Notes: generated by a model from the sequence alone, not told the origin. A stretch of DNA of 45,011 nt from JALOAF01 sp035446765 (GCA_035446765.1 DAOTFU010000003.1:1-45011), one strand, 5' to 3'. Positions 19,591-28,776 are shown, numbered from the stretch's first letter. Made by a program: numbers and translations.

Positions 19591-19680
19591 AGTTAAAAGT
19601 TAAAAGTTAAGAGTGAAGAGTTAAGGTGTTGTATAAAGTACCGAAACTATTAATTTTTCACTATTCACTTTTCACTATTT
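19591..19680. repeat. AGTTAAA heptamer repeat tract
   Basis: rpsH/rplF spacer. AAGTAGTTAAAAGTTAAAAG and degenerate copies (AGAGTGAAGAGTTAAG) are followed by the inverse-sense CACTATTCACTTTTCACTA. The two arms can pair. Related tracts are at 20096, 25203, 28946 and 31309. Confidence 0.5.
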
Positions 19681-20085
19681 TTAATATATTTCTGCAATTA
19701 ATTCTCATCATAATTTTTTTTGTTTTGCTTCGTGAGAAGCCATTAGTCATTGGTTTGTAGATATAATACCTATACCTCTTCATCCAGCTACTACACGTAA
19801 GTTTTTGTAACTTATATACCATGGTCTTGATGGTTTTGAGTAGAATTTTATTTCCGGTATATCATTTACTGGGTTTTCAACAACCTTTAACATAATATTT
19901 ATGCTCTTTTTGTTGTTTTCTTCAGATATTTCAAAATCCTTTATAAACTTATATTTTTTCAACAAATCCAAAATATTTACTTTAAAATTTGAAAATGTTA
20001 TTCATTTTACATTGGTTTTTCTTGCCATATATGCATTCTTGATTCTAATTAGTAGATCATGAATTGGCGCATTTACATAACTCAT
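19681..20085 (-). CDS. rpsH: 30S ribosomal protein S8
   Basis: 134 aa, usual length. Primary 16S rRNA binder and, in many bacteria, translational repressor of the spc operon. N-terminal MSYVNAPIHDLLIRIKNAYM matches the family; the middle has SKPSRPWYISYKNLRVVAG, and the C-terminal signature GRGIGIISTNQGLMASHEA is complete (two glycines by TGA). Follows rpsZ with a 59-bp spacer containing heptamer repeats. Confidence 0.96.
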
Positions 20086-20095
20086 TATATTTAGT

Positions 20096-20124
20096 TCAAA
20101 GTTAAAAGTTAAAAGTTAAAGTTG
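20096..20124. repeat. AGTTAAA heptamer repeat tract
   Basis: rpsZ/rpsH spacer: CAAAGTTAAAAGTTAAAAGT, three to four head-to-tail AAAGTTA units. Same family as 19591. Confidence 0.55.
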
Positions 20125-20144
20125 TAATAATAGTATAATATTTA

Positions 20145-20357
20145 TTACCAACTAGCTTTTCTTAGTCACATTATTTTTCATTCTCTAGCATATTTTCTAA
20201 GACAAACTCTACAGATACCAAAATCTCTTATAAATCATTTTGATCTTCCACAAAGTCTACATCTATTGTAATATTTAACTCATTTCATTTCTTTCTTTTG
20301 AATGAATTTTTGTTCGTATAACTTCCATTGTTTTGCTTTTAAAGCTGCTCTAGCCAT
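20145..20357 (-). CDS. rpsZ: 30S ribosomal protein S14 type Z (zinc form)
   Basis: 70 aa, slightly longer than the usual 61. The four zinc-ligand cysteines are present (CRLC and CRVC, 15 residues between the pairs), marking the zinc-binding type rather than the C-minus long form. Conserved RCRLCGRSKGFIRDFGICRV and the C-terminal ARYE-like YAREGKIMGLRKASW are seen. The N-terminal MARAALKAKQWKLYEQKF has a few extra residues. Lies between rplE and rpsH, the canonical position. Confidence 0.95.
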
Positions 20358-20382
20358 TAATTTATTTTTAACAGATAAATTT

Positions 20383-20904
20383 TTATTTAAATACAAATCA
20401 TAGTTCTTCTAATAATGTTTGTGATTCTTCTTTTTTGTTTGATGTTGTTACTATGGTGATACCAATACCCATTGGTATGGTAACATCATCTACTCAAAGT
20501 TCTGGGAATATATTATAATTTTTTATACCTAGACTTAAATTTCATTGATTATCAAATCATCTTGTACTTATACCATCGAAATCTCTTACTCTAGGTAATA
20601 CTAATTTGTAAAATCTATCTAAGAAGTCTATTGCTTTGGTTTTTCTAATTGTTGATTGTAGCATTACTGGCATACCCTCTCTTAATTTGAAGTTTGATAT
20701 AGATTGTTTTGCTTTTATAATACGTGGTTTTTGTCCTGTGATTTGTATTAGATTTTTTTCAAATTCTTCAAAATCTTTGTGTCATTTTCTAGTAACCATT
20801 GATCATATTCACATAGTTATTACTACAGAATCTATATTGGGTACAGCATTAACATTTTTTATATCTAGTTTCTTTTTTAGATTTTCTTTGTATTCTTTAG
20901 ACAT
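20383..20904 (-). CDS. rplE: 50S ribosomal protein L5
   Basis: 173 aa, usual length. Binds 5S rRNA and contacts P-site tRNA. Signatures: NVNAVPNIDSVVITMGIGS, ITGQKPRIIKAKQSISNFKLREGMP, DFLDRFYKLVLPRVRDFDGI, FDNQGNLSLGIKNYNIFPEL, and the C-terminal VTTSNKKEESQTLLEEL. Glycines of GIG and in NQGN are TGA. Start at the first ATG; 25 bp after the rplX stop. Confidence 0.96.
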
Positions 20905-20929
20905 AATACTTTAGTTGTAAGTTAAAAGT

Positions 20930-21220
20930 TTATTTTATTTCAATGTTTCATTTTTTTGCTTTTCTGATTTTCTTTCCATCTTTTTTTGTTTCTATAATTA
21001 TTTTAGTAGCTTGTTTTTCTTTGTTTAGATAATACATTATATTTGATATGTGTATAGGTAGTGTTTTTTTGATAAATCATTGTCCTTTTACAGCTTTTTT
21101 TGCTACATTTACATCTTTTACTATTACAGAATCTCAGTCAACTTTTTCGATAGTTGATGTTTTTCATTTGTATTTACCAGATATAACGATCACAGGATCT
21201 CATTTTCTTAATTTTTTCAT
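20930..21220 (-). CDS. rplX: 50S ribosomal protein L24
   Basis: 96 aa. Assembly-initiator protein near the tunnel exit. KOW motif at the N-terminus (KLRKGDPVIVISGKYKGKTS), then VDGDSVIVKDVNVAKKAVKG, followed by LPIHISNIMYYL and a basic tail. The exact stop is TAA at 20930; the T-rich end of the gene contains another of the AGTTAAA-like units in its 3' flank. Confidence 0.93.
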
Positions 21221-21253
21221 AATATCAAATTAAACTTAAAACGTAAATATATT

Positions 21254-21634
21254 TTACAATACTTCTTCAGCCATATTTGTAATATTTCTATATCACAATT
21301 CTCTTAGTTCTTTGGCCACAGGACCAAATATTCTTTTTCATATAGGACTCATTTCTCATTTTTCATTTTTTGTCATTAATATTGCTGCGTTGTCTTCAAA
21401 TCTTATGTAGCTACCATCTTTTCTAGGTATTTCTTTTTTTACTCTTACTATAATAGCTTGTGTTACCATTCATTTTTTTGCGCTACCGTTTGGCATGGCA
21501 TCTTTTACAGCAACAACTACGCTATCTCAAACTGTAGCAGTTTTTCCAGTAGAACCTTTTAAGATTCTGATTATTTTAGCCTTTTTTGCTCATGTATTAT
21601 CAGCAATATTTATGACTGATTCATTTTTTAACAT
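21254..21634 (-). CDS. rplN: 50S ribosomal protein L14
   Basis: 126 aa, close to the usual 122. Signatures: NESVINIADNTGAKKAKIIR, VGDSVVVAVKDAMPNG, AIIVRVKKEIPRKDGSYIRF, and the C-terminal ALLM-like AAILMTKNEKGEMSPIGKRI, then FGPVAKELRE. Forms bridges with 16S rRNA and is the binding site of RsfS. Between rpsQ and rplX, as in other bacteria. Confidence 0.96.
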
Positions 21635-21665
21635 AATAGATTTTTTTAAACTATAAAATAATTTA

Positions 21666-21917
21666 TTAGATTATTTCTATTAACTTTCGTCTTTTATTTT
21701 TACTTAGAGGTTTACATTCTCTAAATTTTACTTTATCTCCTATTTTAGATTCATTTTTTTCATCATGAATATAATATTTTTTAGATACTATAAATCTTTT
21801 TTTGTATATAGGATGAATTCTTACTGACTTTACCAGTACAGTACGAGTTTTGTCTCATTTATCATTGATAACTTCTCATATAAGCTCTTTTATGCTTTTA
21901 TTTCATATTATTGCCAT
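21666..21917 (-). CDS. rpsQ: 30S ribosomal protein S17
   Basis: 83 aa, usual length. OB-fold protein of the small subunit. IKELIGEVINDKGDKTRTVL matches the family's first strands; then VHP-type RIHPIYKKRFIVSKKYYIHDE and GDKVKFRECKPLSKNKRRKL, ending with an Ile-Glu-Ile-Ile tail. Its start overlaps the rpmC stop by 20 nt, suggesting coupled translation. Confidence 0.95.
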
Positions 21918-22125
21918 AGTTCTCTTTTATTTTAGATTTTAAAACTGTATTTATTCTAGCTATTTTTATCCTAACATCTCAAATTTTATGAGTTTCTTTT
22001 AGGCCTCTTATAGTATTTTTCATTTTTAAATTGTATAAGTCTTTTTTCATTTTGTTTCTTTCTACAATCAATTCTTTGATTGTTTTTTCTCTTATTTTAT
22101 CCATATAAGCTCATTTACCTTTCAT
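21898..22125 (-). CDS. rpmC: 50S ribosomal protein L29
   Basis: 75 aa from the ATG at 22125; an in-frame ATG at 22104 (MDKIREKTIKEL) gives a more typical 68 aa and cannot be excluded. Long two-helix protein at the tunnel exit that contacts SRP and trigger factor. IKELIVERNKMKKDLYNLKM and the closing THKIGDVRIKIARINTVL match the family (the R-x-x-x-A-R-x-x-T signature). Overlaps rpsQ by 20 nt and starts 31 bp after rplP. Confidence 0.9.
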
Positions 22126-22156
22126 TTGAGTATTTTTTTAAATTAAATAAACAATT

Positions 22157-22576
22157 TTATTGCATTTCTCATTTTGCCACAACTCTTGCTTTTAGTGGTA
22201 ATTTTTTTGAAGCACTCATTAGTACTTTTTGTGCTTGCTCTTTGTCTAGACCACTTACTTCACATATTATTTTTCATTTTCTAACTGGTGCTTTGTATAT
22301 ATCAACATCTCCTTTTCCTTTTCCCATTGGCATTTCTAGCCCCATTTTTGTAAATGGTACATCTGGGAATACTCTAAATCGTATTTTTCATACTTTTCTA
22401 GTATGTCTAACAATTACTTTTCTGGCAGCTTCTAGTTGTCTATTTGATACATATTCACTACTAATTGCTTTTAATCCATATTCTCCAAAAGCTACAGTAC
22501 TTCATCTAGTACTTTTCCCTTTTAAAGAAGGTATCATTTGTTTTCTATGTTTTCGTCTTTTAGGAGTTAATAACAT
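22157..22576 (-). CDS. rplP: 50S ribosomal protein L16
   Basis: 139 aa, usual length. Sits near the A-site tRNA. LLTPKRRKHRKQMIPSLKGK at the N-terminus, then FGEYGLKAISSEYVSNRQLE, ARKVIVRHTRKVGKIRFRVF, PDVPFTKMGLEMPMGKGKGD, and the C-terminal KLPLKARVV. Every signature block of the family is present; start and stop fit usual ends. Confidence 0.96.
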
Positions 22577-22603
22577 TTTAATTTAGTTTTGCTTAAATAA
22601 ATT

Positions 22604-23272
22604 TTATAATTGTATTGTTTTTTTTACAGATTTCTTTTTTTTGTTGTATAGAGTACCTTTCTCTATCCATACTTTTACTCATAATACTCAGTATTTTGTC
22701 ATAGCTTGGATATAATGATAATCAATATCTGATCTAAAGGTTTGTAGAGATACTCTACCATCTATAAATTTTTCAGTTCTAGCTATTTCTGCACCATTTA
22801 ATCTTCATCATATTTGAATTTTTATTCATGTTGCTCATTTTTGCATTACTTTTTGTAAAACATTTTTTGCTACCTTTCTATAAGGCATCCTGTTTTCCAG
22901 TTGACTTGCTATAAATTCGGCCATAATTTTTGCTGAATATTCTGGTACTCTTACTTCTTTTACTGTTATTTTAAATGATTTTTTAAATTTTTTGATTATT
23001 TCGTTTTCTAGTTTTTTAATATTTTCTCAATTTTTACCCATCAATACACCCACTTTACTTGTGAATATAATCAACTCACCTTCTTTTGTTGTTTTTCTTA
23101 TTATAATTTTAGCGATTCCAGTTTTTGGATATTTTTTTTCTATAAAGTTTCTAATTTTTATATCTTCAACAAAAAAATCTGCTCATTGTTGTTGGTTTTT
23201 TGCAAACCATTCTGATGGTCGAGATTTCATGATTCATACTCTCATTCCTATAGGGTGTACTTTTTGTCACAT
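22604..23272 (-). CDS. rpsC: 30S ribosomal protein S3
   Basis: 222 aa, usual length. Lines the mRNA entry tunnel with S4 and S5. N-terminal MGQKVHPIGMRVGI is diagnostic (second codon TGA = Gly). The KH domain contains VGVLMGKNGENIKKLE, a version of the GxxG loop (GKNG). The C-terminal domain shows ASQLENRMPYRKVAKNVLQK, IQIGGRLNGAEIARTE and FIDGRVSLQTFRSDIDY. Gap of 8 bp from rplV. Confidence 0.96.
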
Positions 23273-23280
23273 TAAATTAA

Positions 23281-23622
23281 TTACTTAGTATTTAAAACAA
23301 CTTTTATAAAAGATCTGTATTTCTCGTAATGACTTATCCTAGATCTAGATGTAAATCTAATTCTTTTTATTTTTGGTCATTTACTTACTTCTATCTTGTC
23401 TATATATAAACTGCTAGCTTTTTGTTTTCCATTGTTTACAGCGTTTGATACAGCAGATTTAATTACTTTTATCAATATTTTAGCAGCCTTTTTTGGTATA
23501 TTTTCCAAAATATCAAAAGCTTCTTGTATATTTTTTCATTTTACAAGTTTTGATACTAGCAATATCTTTTTATCAGATATTGTAGCATATTTTAATATAG
23601 CTGTCATATTTTCGTTACTCAT
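23281..23622 (-). CDS. rplV: 50S ribosomal protein L22
   Basis: 113 aa, usual length. Its beta-hairpin lines the nascent-peptide tunnel. LKYATISDKKILLVSKLVKG, then ENIPKKAAKILIKVIKSAVS, NAVNNGKQKASSLYIDKIEV; the hairpin PKIKRIRFTSRSRISHYEKY carries the family signature. Ends 8 bp before rpsC. Confidence 0.94.
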
Positions 23623-23660
23623 TCTCTACAAATTTAAATTATTAAAATCGATAAAAGAGA

Positions 23661-23918
23661 TTAAAAAGGATGTCATCTGAATGTTCTTGTAGGTACGAAT
23701 TCTCACAGTCTGTGTCATATCATGTCTTCTGTGACATATACGCTTACAAATTGTTTTCAATTGTGTACCGCAAAAGTAAATCATATCATATCTGGAACTA
23801 TTTGACATGCTCTATCCCAAACTTTTATTACTTTTTTATCTCAAGATTCTGACATTTTCTTTACTTTTATCAGAAGCTTTTCGTTTACATAGAATCATTT
23901 TTTTAGTGATCTAGCCAT
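23661..23918 (-). CDS. rpsS: 30S ribosomal protein S19
   Basis: 85 aa, usual length. Forms a complex with S13 at the head of the 30S. MARSLKKGFYVNEKLLIKV, RACQIVPDMIGFTFAVHNGK, then YVTEDMIGHRLGEFVPTRTF with RGHPF at the C-terminus. Several glycines (KKG, MIG, HNG, RLGEF) are TGA. Upstream spacer from rplB carries a TTTAAAATGTACAAT-type repeat. Confidence 0.96.
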
Positions 23919-23924
23919 TACGAC

Positions 23925-23960
23925 TTAAATTTACAATTTAAAATGTACAATGTACAATTA
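23925..23960. repeat. Short dispersed repeat (TTTAAAATGTACAATT type)
   Basis: rplB/rpsS spacer: TTTACAATTTAAAATGTACA followed by a second ATGTACAATTAT, i.e. a local duplication of ATGTACA. Same family as 19005 and 24811. Confidence 0.55.
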
Positions 23961-23962
23961 TA

Positions 23963-24808
23963 TTATTTTGTTCTTTTTGATACAATAAATTTATCTGACC
24001 ATTTCTTTTTTCTTCTTGTTTTAATACCTGGTGTTACTGTTTTACCAGAGAAAGATCTAGGTCATTTTTTAGAACCAATAGGTGAGTGAGCTTCTCATCA
24101 TCCGTGTGGGTGATCTACAGGATTCATGTTTATTCACAATACCCTAGGTTTTCTACCTTTTCGTCTTTGCCTTCCTGCCTTTCATATAACGATATTTTTG
24201 TGTTGTTCATTTCATATTTCTCATATAGTAGCTCGACAGTTTTCATTAAATTTTCTCACCTCTCCAGATGGCAATTTGATGAATACTAATTCTTGTGCTT
24301 CATCTTTTCACGCAATAGTTGCATAAGTACCAGCAGACTTTATCAGCTTACCTTTTGTAATAGGAGTAACTTCTAAATTGAATACATTTATACCTTCTGG
24401 TATGTGTTTCAGTTGTTTCCTATTTCATGCTTTTATTTCAGATTTTTCACCATTCATTACAGTTTCTCAAACTTTTATTCATTTCCATGCCAATACATAT
24501 CTTTTTTCACCATCATTATAGTTTAACAATGCTATTCTGCATGTTCTATATGGATCATATTCTATAGATACTACTTTAGAAGGAATATCACATTTATCAT
24601 ATCCTCTAAAATCTATCATTCTATATAATCTTTTGTGTCCACCTCATTTGAATCTAGATGTAGTTCTTCATTGATTATTTCTACCACCAGTTTTACCCAA
24701 AAATTTAGTTAGTGATTTTTCAGGTTTTTTAGTAGTAATATCACTAAAATCGTATCATACCATGAATCTTCTTGATGGTGTATATGGTTTATATGTTTTT
24801 ACAGCCAT
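23963..24808 (-). CDS. rplB: 50S ribosomal protein L2
   Basis: 281 aa, usual length. Essential for peptidyl-transferase activity. Starts MAVKTYKPYTPSRR; then GGRNNQGRTTSRFKGGGHKR, FRGYDKCDIPSKVVSIEYDP, GTYATIAGKDEAQELVFIKL, LPSGEVRKFNENCRATIGEI, and the C-terminal catalytic-region signature VLGINMNPVDHPHGGGEAHS (functionally important His in PHGGG). Two glycines of PHGGG are TGA. Confidence 0.97.
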
Positions 24809-24810
24809 TA

Positions 24811-24842
24811 CGCTTAATTTACAATTTAAAATGTACAATTAT
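24811..24842. repeat. Short dispersed repeat (TTTAAAATGTACAATT type)
   Basis: rplW/rplB spacer: TTAATTTACAATTTAAAATG then TACAATTATAAT. Third clear member of the family. Confidence 0.55.
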
Positions 24843-24853
24843 AATTCTATTTT

Positions 24854-25195
24854 TTATATACCAATTTCTATTTTGTCTTTTTTGTTGAGTGTAACTATAG
24901 CTTTTTTGTGAGCTTTTCTTACCAATTTTCTTTGCATTCTTCACTTGAAAACTACATTTATAATATTTACTTTTATAGGTGTAACATTGTATATATACTT
25001 GATCGCTTCTTTTACATCATTTTTGTTTGCGTCTTTGTGTACCTTAAAGAAATATTTGTTGTAATTTTCTTGTTGTTTATATGTTTTTTCTGTTATACTT
25101 GGTCACAATATTATATCATATGGAGAGAATTTTGTAAGTGCCTTTGTTTCTTTGTTTTTTATCGCTCTCCTTTGTAGTTTAGCTCTATATGTCAT
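24854..25195 (-). CDS. rplW: 50S ribosomal protein L23
   Basis: 113 aa, about 15 residues longer than usual at the N-terminus. Docking site for trigger factor and SRP at the tunnel exit. FSPYDIILGPSITEKTYKQQ matches the PxxTEKS start of the family; then KYFFKVHKDANKNDVKEAIK, YIYNVTPIKVNIINVVFKGR and KKAIVTLNKKDKIEI. The N-terminal MTYRAKLQRRAIKNKE extension is basic. Precedes rplB by 45 bp. Confidence 0.94.
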
Positions 25196-25202
25196 CTTGA
25201 TA

Positions 25203-25230
25203 GTTTAAGGTCAAAAAGTTAAAAGTTTTA
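25203..25230. repeat. AGTTAAA heptamer repeat, short copy
   Basis: rplD/rplW spacer: GGTCAAAAAGTTAAAAGTTT, two units, overlapping the rplD stop codon. Confidence 0.4.
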
Positions 25231-25857
25231 TTTTGTGTTTATTTTATTTAAAGCTGATTCTACGAACAATATTTTGTTGTATTCCAATAAATCTTTTGGA
25301 TTTAAGTAGTCAGCCAACAAATATTTTACATTATTTATGTTTCTAAATGACTTTATTAAGTTGATATTTTTTTCGTTGAGTACGAATAATACCTTTTGTT
25401 GGTCGATTCATATATTTTTTAGTATTTCAATTGCTTGTTTAGTTTTTGGTTCTTTCATATCAAAATCCTTTATTCATAATATGTTTTTTTCTTTTGCGTT
25501 AAGTGTAATTAATCAGTTTAGTGCTAAGTTTCTAGCTTTTTTATTCATTGATTTTATATAATTTCTTTCTTTTCTAGGTCCAAAAGCTGCACCTCATCAT
25601 ACTCTGATAGGTGATCTTCTGTCACCAACTCTTGCGTTATCTGTTCATTTTTGTCTATATAGTTTTTTACCAGATCCAGCAACTTCTCATCTAGTTTTTG
25701 TATGTGCTATAGGATTGCGAGTATTACTTGTTTGTAACAAATAATATTCATGTATTAAATTTTGATTTATTTTGTCATCAGAAAAGATTGCGTCGTTTAA
25801 TTTTATATTAGAGACAACTTTTCATGTTTTATCATATATATCTACATTATATCACAT
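25228..25857 (-). CDS. rplD: 50S ribosomal protein L4
   Basis: 209 aa, usual length. Its extended loop lines the exit tunnel with L22; in many bacteria it also represses the S10 operon. Residues ~45-95 carry the loop signature: THAKTRGEV-like AHTKTRGEVAGSGKKLYRQK, GTDNARVGDRRSPI, and GGGAAFGPRKERNY (several glycines TGA). The C-terminal Rossmann-like part has LNEKNINLIKSFRNINNVKY and a typical end. The second codon is TGA (Gly), followed by YNVDIYD. Confidence 0.95.
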
Positions 25858-25893
25858 TTTTTTTATTTTCTACACAAATAAATGAGTTGATAA

Positions 25894-26496
25894 TTAAGCG
25901 AATAGCTTGATAAATCAGTTGTATGAACCAGGTATTGATCATTTTAATAATAATAACTGTTCGTCTTTATTGTTTATTTTGTCTATTATTTTTATATTTT
26001 TTAATGTAATTTGTTCTCCTCACATTCTACCAGCATGAGGGTGTCCTTTTTGTACTCTTCTAGGTTTTCTATTTCAAAGTGATCATATTTGTCTGTGGAA
26101 TTTAGAACCATGAGTTTTTGGACCTCATTTTGCGTGAAATCTTTTCATAACTCATTGGAAACCTTTACCTTTTGATATACCTTGTATGTTGACCATTTTT
26201 ACACCTTCCAATAGATTAATATCCATGTTTGTTCATGTTTTGTATTCATTAACAAAATTTTCATCAATATTTCTAAATTCAATAGTTTTAGAATATTGTG
26301 TTTTTTGTCATCTATCTTTTTTTAATTCTTTTTTGTCTACTCAAACAACAGCAGCAAGATAGCCATCCTTTTCTTCAGTCTTAAATCTGATGATTTCTTG
26401 AGGATGTATTTGTACTATAGTTACTGGTACAAATTTACCATTTTGCCATATTTTTGTCATTTCTTTTTTTGAGACAATTAATCATGCTTTGTTCAT
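25894..26496 (-). CDS. rplC: 50S ribosomal protein L3
   Basis: 200 aa, usual length. One of the earliest assembly proteins, contacting the peptidyl-transferase centre. GLIVSKKEMTKIWQNGKFVP resembles the N-terminal GLIGxKxGMT block. The loop shows VNIQGISKGKGFQGVMKRFH, AKGGPKTHGSKFHRQIGSLG, then NRKPRRVQKGHPHAGRMGGE, all diagnostic, with glycines as TGA at QGV, AKG, IGS, LGN and MGG. Ends with GSYNGFIKLFA. Confidence 0.96.
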
Positions 26497-26573
26497 CTAT
26501 ATATTTTATACTTTAACTAAAAGGAAGGTGTATTAAGGTCAAATAGAAAATATTTTTTATTACTTAATTTAAC

Positions 26574-26900
26574 TTAAAATACTTTTATGTCCACTAGTAC
26601 ACCAACTGGAATAGATAGGTTTTGTAAATTTTCCATGGTTTTTGGTCAAGTTTTAGTTACGTCGATCATTCTAGAATAAGTCATTCTTTCGAATTGTTCT
26701 CTAGAATCTTTAAATTTAAAGTTTGATCTCAATACCGTATAAAGTTTCCTCTTTTTTGGTAGAGGGATTGGTCACTTTATTTCAGCTCAAGATTTTATTA
26801 ATAAACCAACAACCTTGCTTACTGAAGATTCAAGCATTTTTACATCATAACTTTTTAGTTTTATTCTTAATTTTGGTGTTAATTCTTTTTTTGTAGCCAT
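26574..26900 (-). CDS. rpsJ: 30S ribosomal protein S10
   Basis: 108 aa, usual length. Part of the 30S head and partner of NusB in antitermination. LRIKLKSYDVKMLESSVSKV, then IKSGAEIKGPIPLPKKRKLY, TVLRSNFKFKDSREQFERMT and the C-terminal LSIPVGVLVDIKVF. First gene of the ribosomal cluster after tuf; a strong hairpin separates the two. Confidence 0.96.
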
Positions 26901-26933
26901 GAGAACAAACTTTTTTTAAATTTAAAATTAGAT

Positions 26934-26965
26934 TAAACATTGTGAATTTAAATTTCACAATGTTT
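26934..26965. terminator. Strong hairpin between tuf and rpsJ
   Basis: Twelve-bp perfect stem AAACATTGTGAA/TTCACAATGTTT around a 7-nt loop, 14 bp after the tuf stop. On the minus strand it is followed by only short T stretches, so it may be a partial terminator or processing site that sets the ratio of EF-Tu to ribosomal protein mRNA. Confidence 0.6.
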
Positions 26966-26978
26966 ATCTTTGTTTGAT

Positions 26979-28151
26979 TTAACTTATTTTTGTGATTACT
27001 CCAGCACCAACAGTTCTACCACCTTCTCTAATCGCAAATCTTAAACCTTCTTCCATAGCAACTGGATAGATCAATTCAACATCTATTTTTGCATTGTCAC
27101 CAGGCATAATCATTTCTGTACCTGATTTTAATGCGATAGAACCAGTTACATCTGTAGTTCTAAGGAAGAATTGTGGTCTATATCATGACATAAATGGAGT
27201 ATGTCTACCACCTTCTTCTTTTTTTAATACATATACTTCAGCTTCAAATTTGTTGTTTGTTTTTACTGTACCAGGTTTACACAGAACTTGTCATCTTTCG
27301 ATTTCTTCTTTGTCTATTCATCTCAACAATAGTCCAACATTCATACCAGCTTCAGCTGTATTAAATGATTTGTGGAACATTTCAACCCCAGTAACTGCAG
27401 TTTTTTTAGAATCTTTACCAAGACCTAACAATTCAACTTCGTCGTTTAAATTGATAACACCTCTTTCTATTCTTCCTGTAGCAACAGTACCTCTTCCTTT
27501 AATAGAGAATACATCTTCTACTGGCATCAAGAAATCTTTGTCTGTATCTCTTTCTGGTACAGGGATATAAGTATCCAAAGCATTTAATAAATCTTCTATT
27601 GGTTTTGCTGTTTCTGGATCTCAAGGATTTTCTGTAGCCTTAAGAGCAGAACCTCTAATAATAGGAGTGTTAGCTCCATCAAATTCATTTTGAGTCAAAA
27701 GATCTCTAATTTCTTCTTCTACTAAGTCTAGCATATCAGGATCATCTACCATATCACATTTATTCAAGAAAACTACGATTTTAGGAACGTTTACTTGATG
27801 TGCCAACAAGATATGTTCTCTTGTTTGAGGCATGGGTCCGTCTGTACCAGCAACTACCAATATAGCTCCATCCATTTGTGCAGCACCTACAATCATGTTT
27901 TTAACATAATCGGCATGTCCTGGACAATCGATATGAGCATAGTGTCTAGTCTCTGTTTCGTATTCAACGTGTCTAGTATTAATTGTAATACCTCTTGCTT
28001 TTTCTTCTGGTGCATTGTCGATATCTGCATAGTTTTGTACTTTAGCAAATCCTTTTGCAGCAGATACAGCTGTAATAGCAGCTGTTAGAGTAGTTTTACC
28101 ATGATCTACGTGACCAATGGTACCAACATTTACATGAACTTTATCAGCCAT
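26979..28151 (-). CDS. tuf: Elongation factor Tu
   Basis: 390 aa, usual length. GTPase that delivers aminoacyl-tRNA to the ribosome. G1 GTIGHVDHGKTTLTAAIT, G2 region ARGITINTRHVEYET, G3 DCPGHADYVKNMI, G4 NKCDMVDD, G5 GSALKA. Domain II: PVEDVFSIKGRGTVATGRIE. Domain III: GGRHTPFMSGYRPQFFLRTT with the C-terminal MEEGLRFAIREGGRTVGAGV. Unlike its neighbours it uses few TGA codons (the Gly of ENPGDPE is one) and prefers GGT/GGA, as expected for the most highly expressed gene. Start MADKVHV; upstream of rpsJ without fusA or rpsG. Confidence 0.98.
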
Positions 28152-28206
28152 AATTTTAATATAATTAAGTAAAATAATTAGTTGTTTCACAAAAGTGAGT
28201 TATGTG

Positions 28207-28234
28207 AATATACAAATTCACTTTCTAATTTCAA
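28207..28234 (-). promoter_or_regulatory. Possible promoter of tuf and the ribosomal cluster
   Basis: On the minus strand TTGAAA (complement of 28229-28234), 16-bp spacer and TATATT (complement of 28207-28212), about 50 bp before the tuf start. Just downstream the leader can form GTGAAT/ATTCAC-type stems. A moderate match only. Confidence 0.4.
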
Positions 28235-28282
28235 TACTAAATGTAAAAAAAATACTGTTTCTCCAAACATGAGAGTCTACAT

Positions 28283-28302
28283 ACAACCCAGTATTGGGTT
28301 GT
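28283..28302. repeat. Perfect 8-bp hairpin upstream of tuf
   Basis: ACAACCCA, GTAT loop, TGGGTTGT. GC-rich for this region. It may be the end of the tRNA / GIY-YIG transcript; no T run follows on the minus strand. Confidence 0.4.
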
Positions 28303-28393
28303 GCACTATCATTTTGGTAGGAAACTTACTCCACAAATAATAAATTTCGGGTTGAAATCATTGTATTTGCAGTTTTTTTTGATTTTGTTTTAC

Positions 28394-28444
28394 ATTTCGG
28401 GGATGCGGGACTCGAATCTACCTGTCGGTAGACAGGCTCGCGAC
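28394..28444 (-). pseudogene. Partial 3' copy of tRNA-Pro with a 20-nt palindromic insert
   Basis: 28394-28416 is identical over 23 nt to the 3' end of tRNA-Pro plus two flanking bases (28699-28721). After a 20-nt insert (28417-28436, containing CCTGTC, GGTA, GACAGG as a perfect hairpin), the next 8 nt (CTCGCGAC, 28437-28444) continue the tRNA sequence. There is no anticodon arm or 5' half, so it is not a functional tRNA. The stop codon of the GIY-YIG gene lies inside the insert. Confidence 0.85.
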
Positions 28445-28678
28445 TGCTTTTTTGATCTGTTCTTTTCAAATGCCACTTTTCCAATACTTTTCTTGTTTTC
28501 TGGCTGAAAGAGAATCTTCAAATTCTTTTTTCATCAATAATGTGAATGGTCTATATGGCCTGGTTGATTTGTTGTAACCTTTATTATGATCTTCAATTCT
28601 TCTATGAATATTTGAAGTCATACCCACATAAATCCAATCGTGACTTTCGCTTTTTAATACATAAACGAAATACATCAT
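28418..28678 (-). CDS. Single-domain GIY-YIG nuclease at tRNA-Pro
   Basis: 86 aa, one GIY-YIG domain of the YhbQ/UPF0213 type. Motif: YFVYV at residues 3-7 and WIYVGMT at 15-21; candidate catalytic Arg in NIHRRIEDHN (26-27) and Glu63 in RKQEKYWKSG. The last ~10 codons (KAVASLSTDR) are read from the tRNA-Pro copy and its inserted hairpin, and end at TAG. The Gly in SGIG is TGA, so the gene is adapted to code 25. The start is the first of two ATGs, 22 nt after the 3' end of tRNA-Pro and in the same orientation. Proteins of this kind nick or cut DNA. The position between a tRNA and its partial duplicate suggests a homing or insertion role. The alternative is a host repair nuclease that sits here by chance. 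Confidence 0.88.
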
Positions 28679-28700
28679 TATTTTAGATATTAAATCTAAT

Positions 28701-28776
28701 TTCGGGGATGCGGGACTCGAACTCGCGACCTCTTGGTCCCAAACCAAGCACTCTAGCCATCTGAGCTAATCCCCGA
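28701..28776 (-). tRNA. tRNA-Pro(TGG)
   Basis: Complete cloverleaf. Acceptor TCGGGGA/TCCCCGA, D-arm AGCTCAGATGGCTAGAGT, anticodon arm CTTGG-TTTGGGA-CCAAG (anticodon TGG), T-arm GCGAGTTCGAGTCCCGC. Discriminator A; no encoded CCA, in contrast to tRNA-Ile and tRNA-Phe nearby. Its last 23 nt with flank are duplicated at 28394. Confidence 0.95.

Noticed and set aside
28283..28302. Hairpin as the terminator of the tRNA-Pro / GIY-YIG transcript
   Set aside because: The stem is good but no T run follows on the minus strand, so it is reported only as a hairpin.
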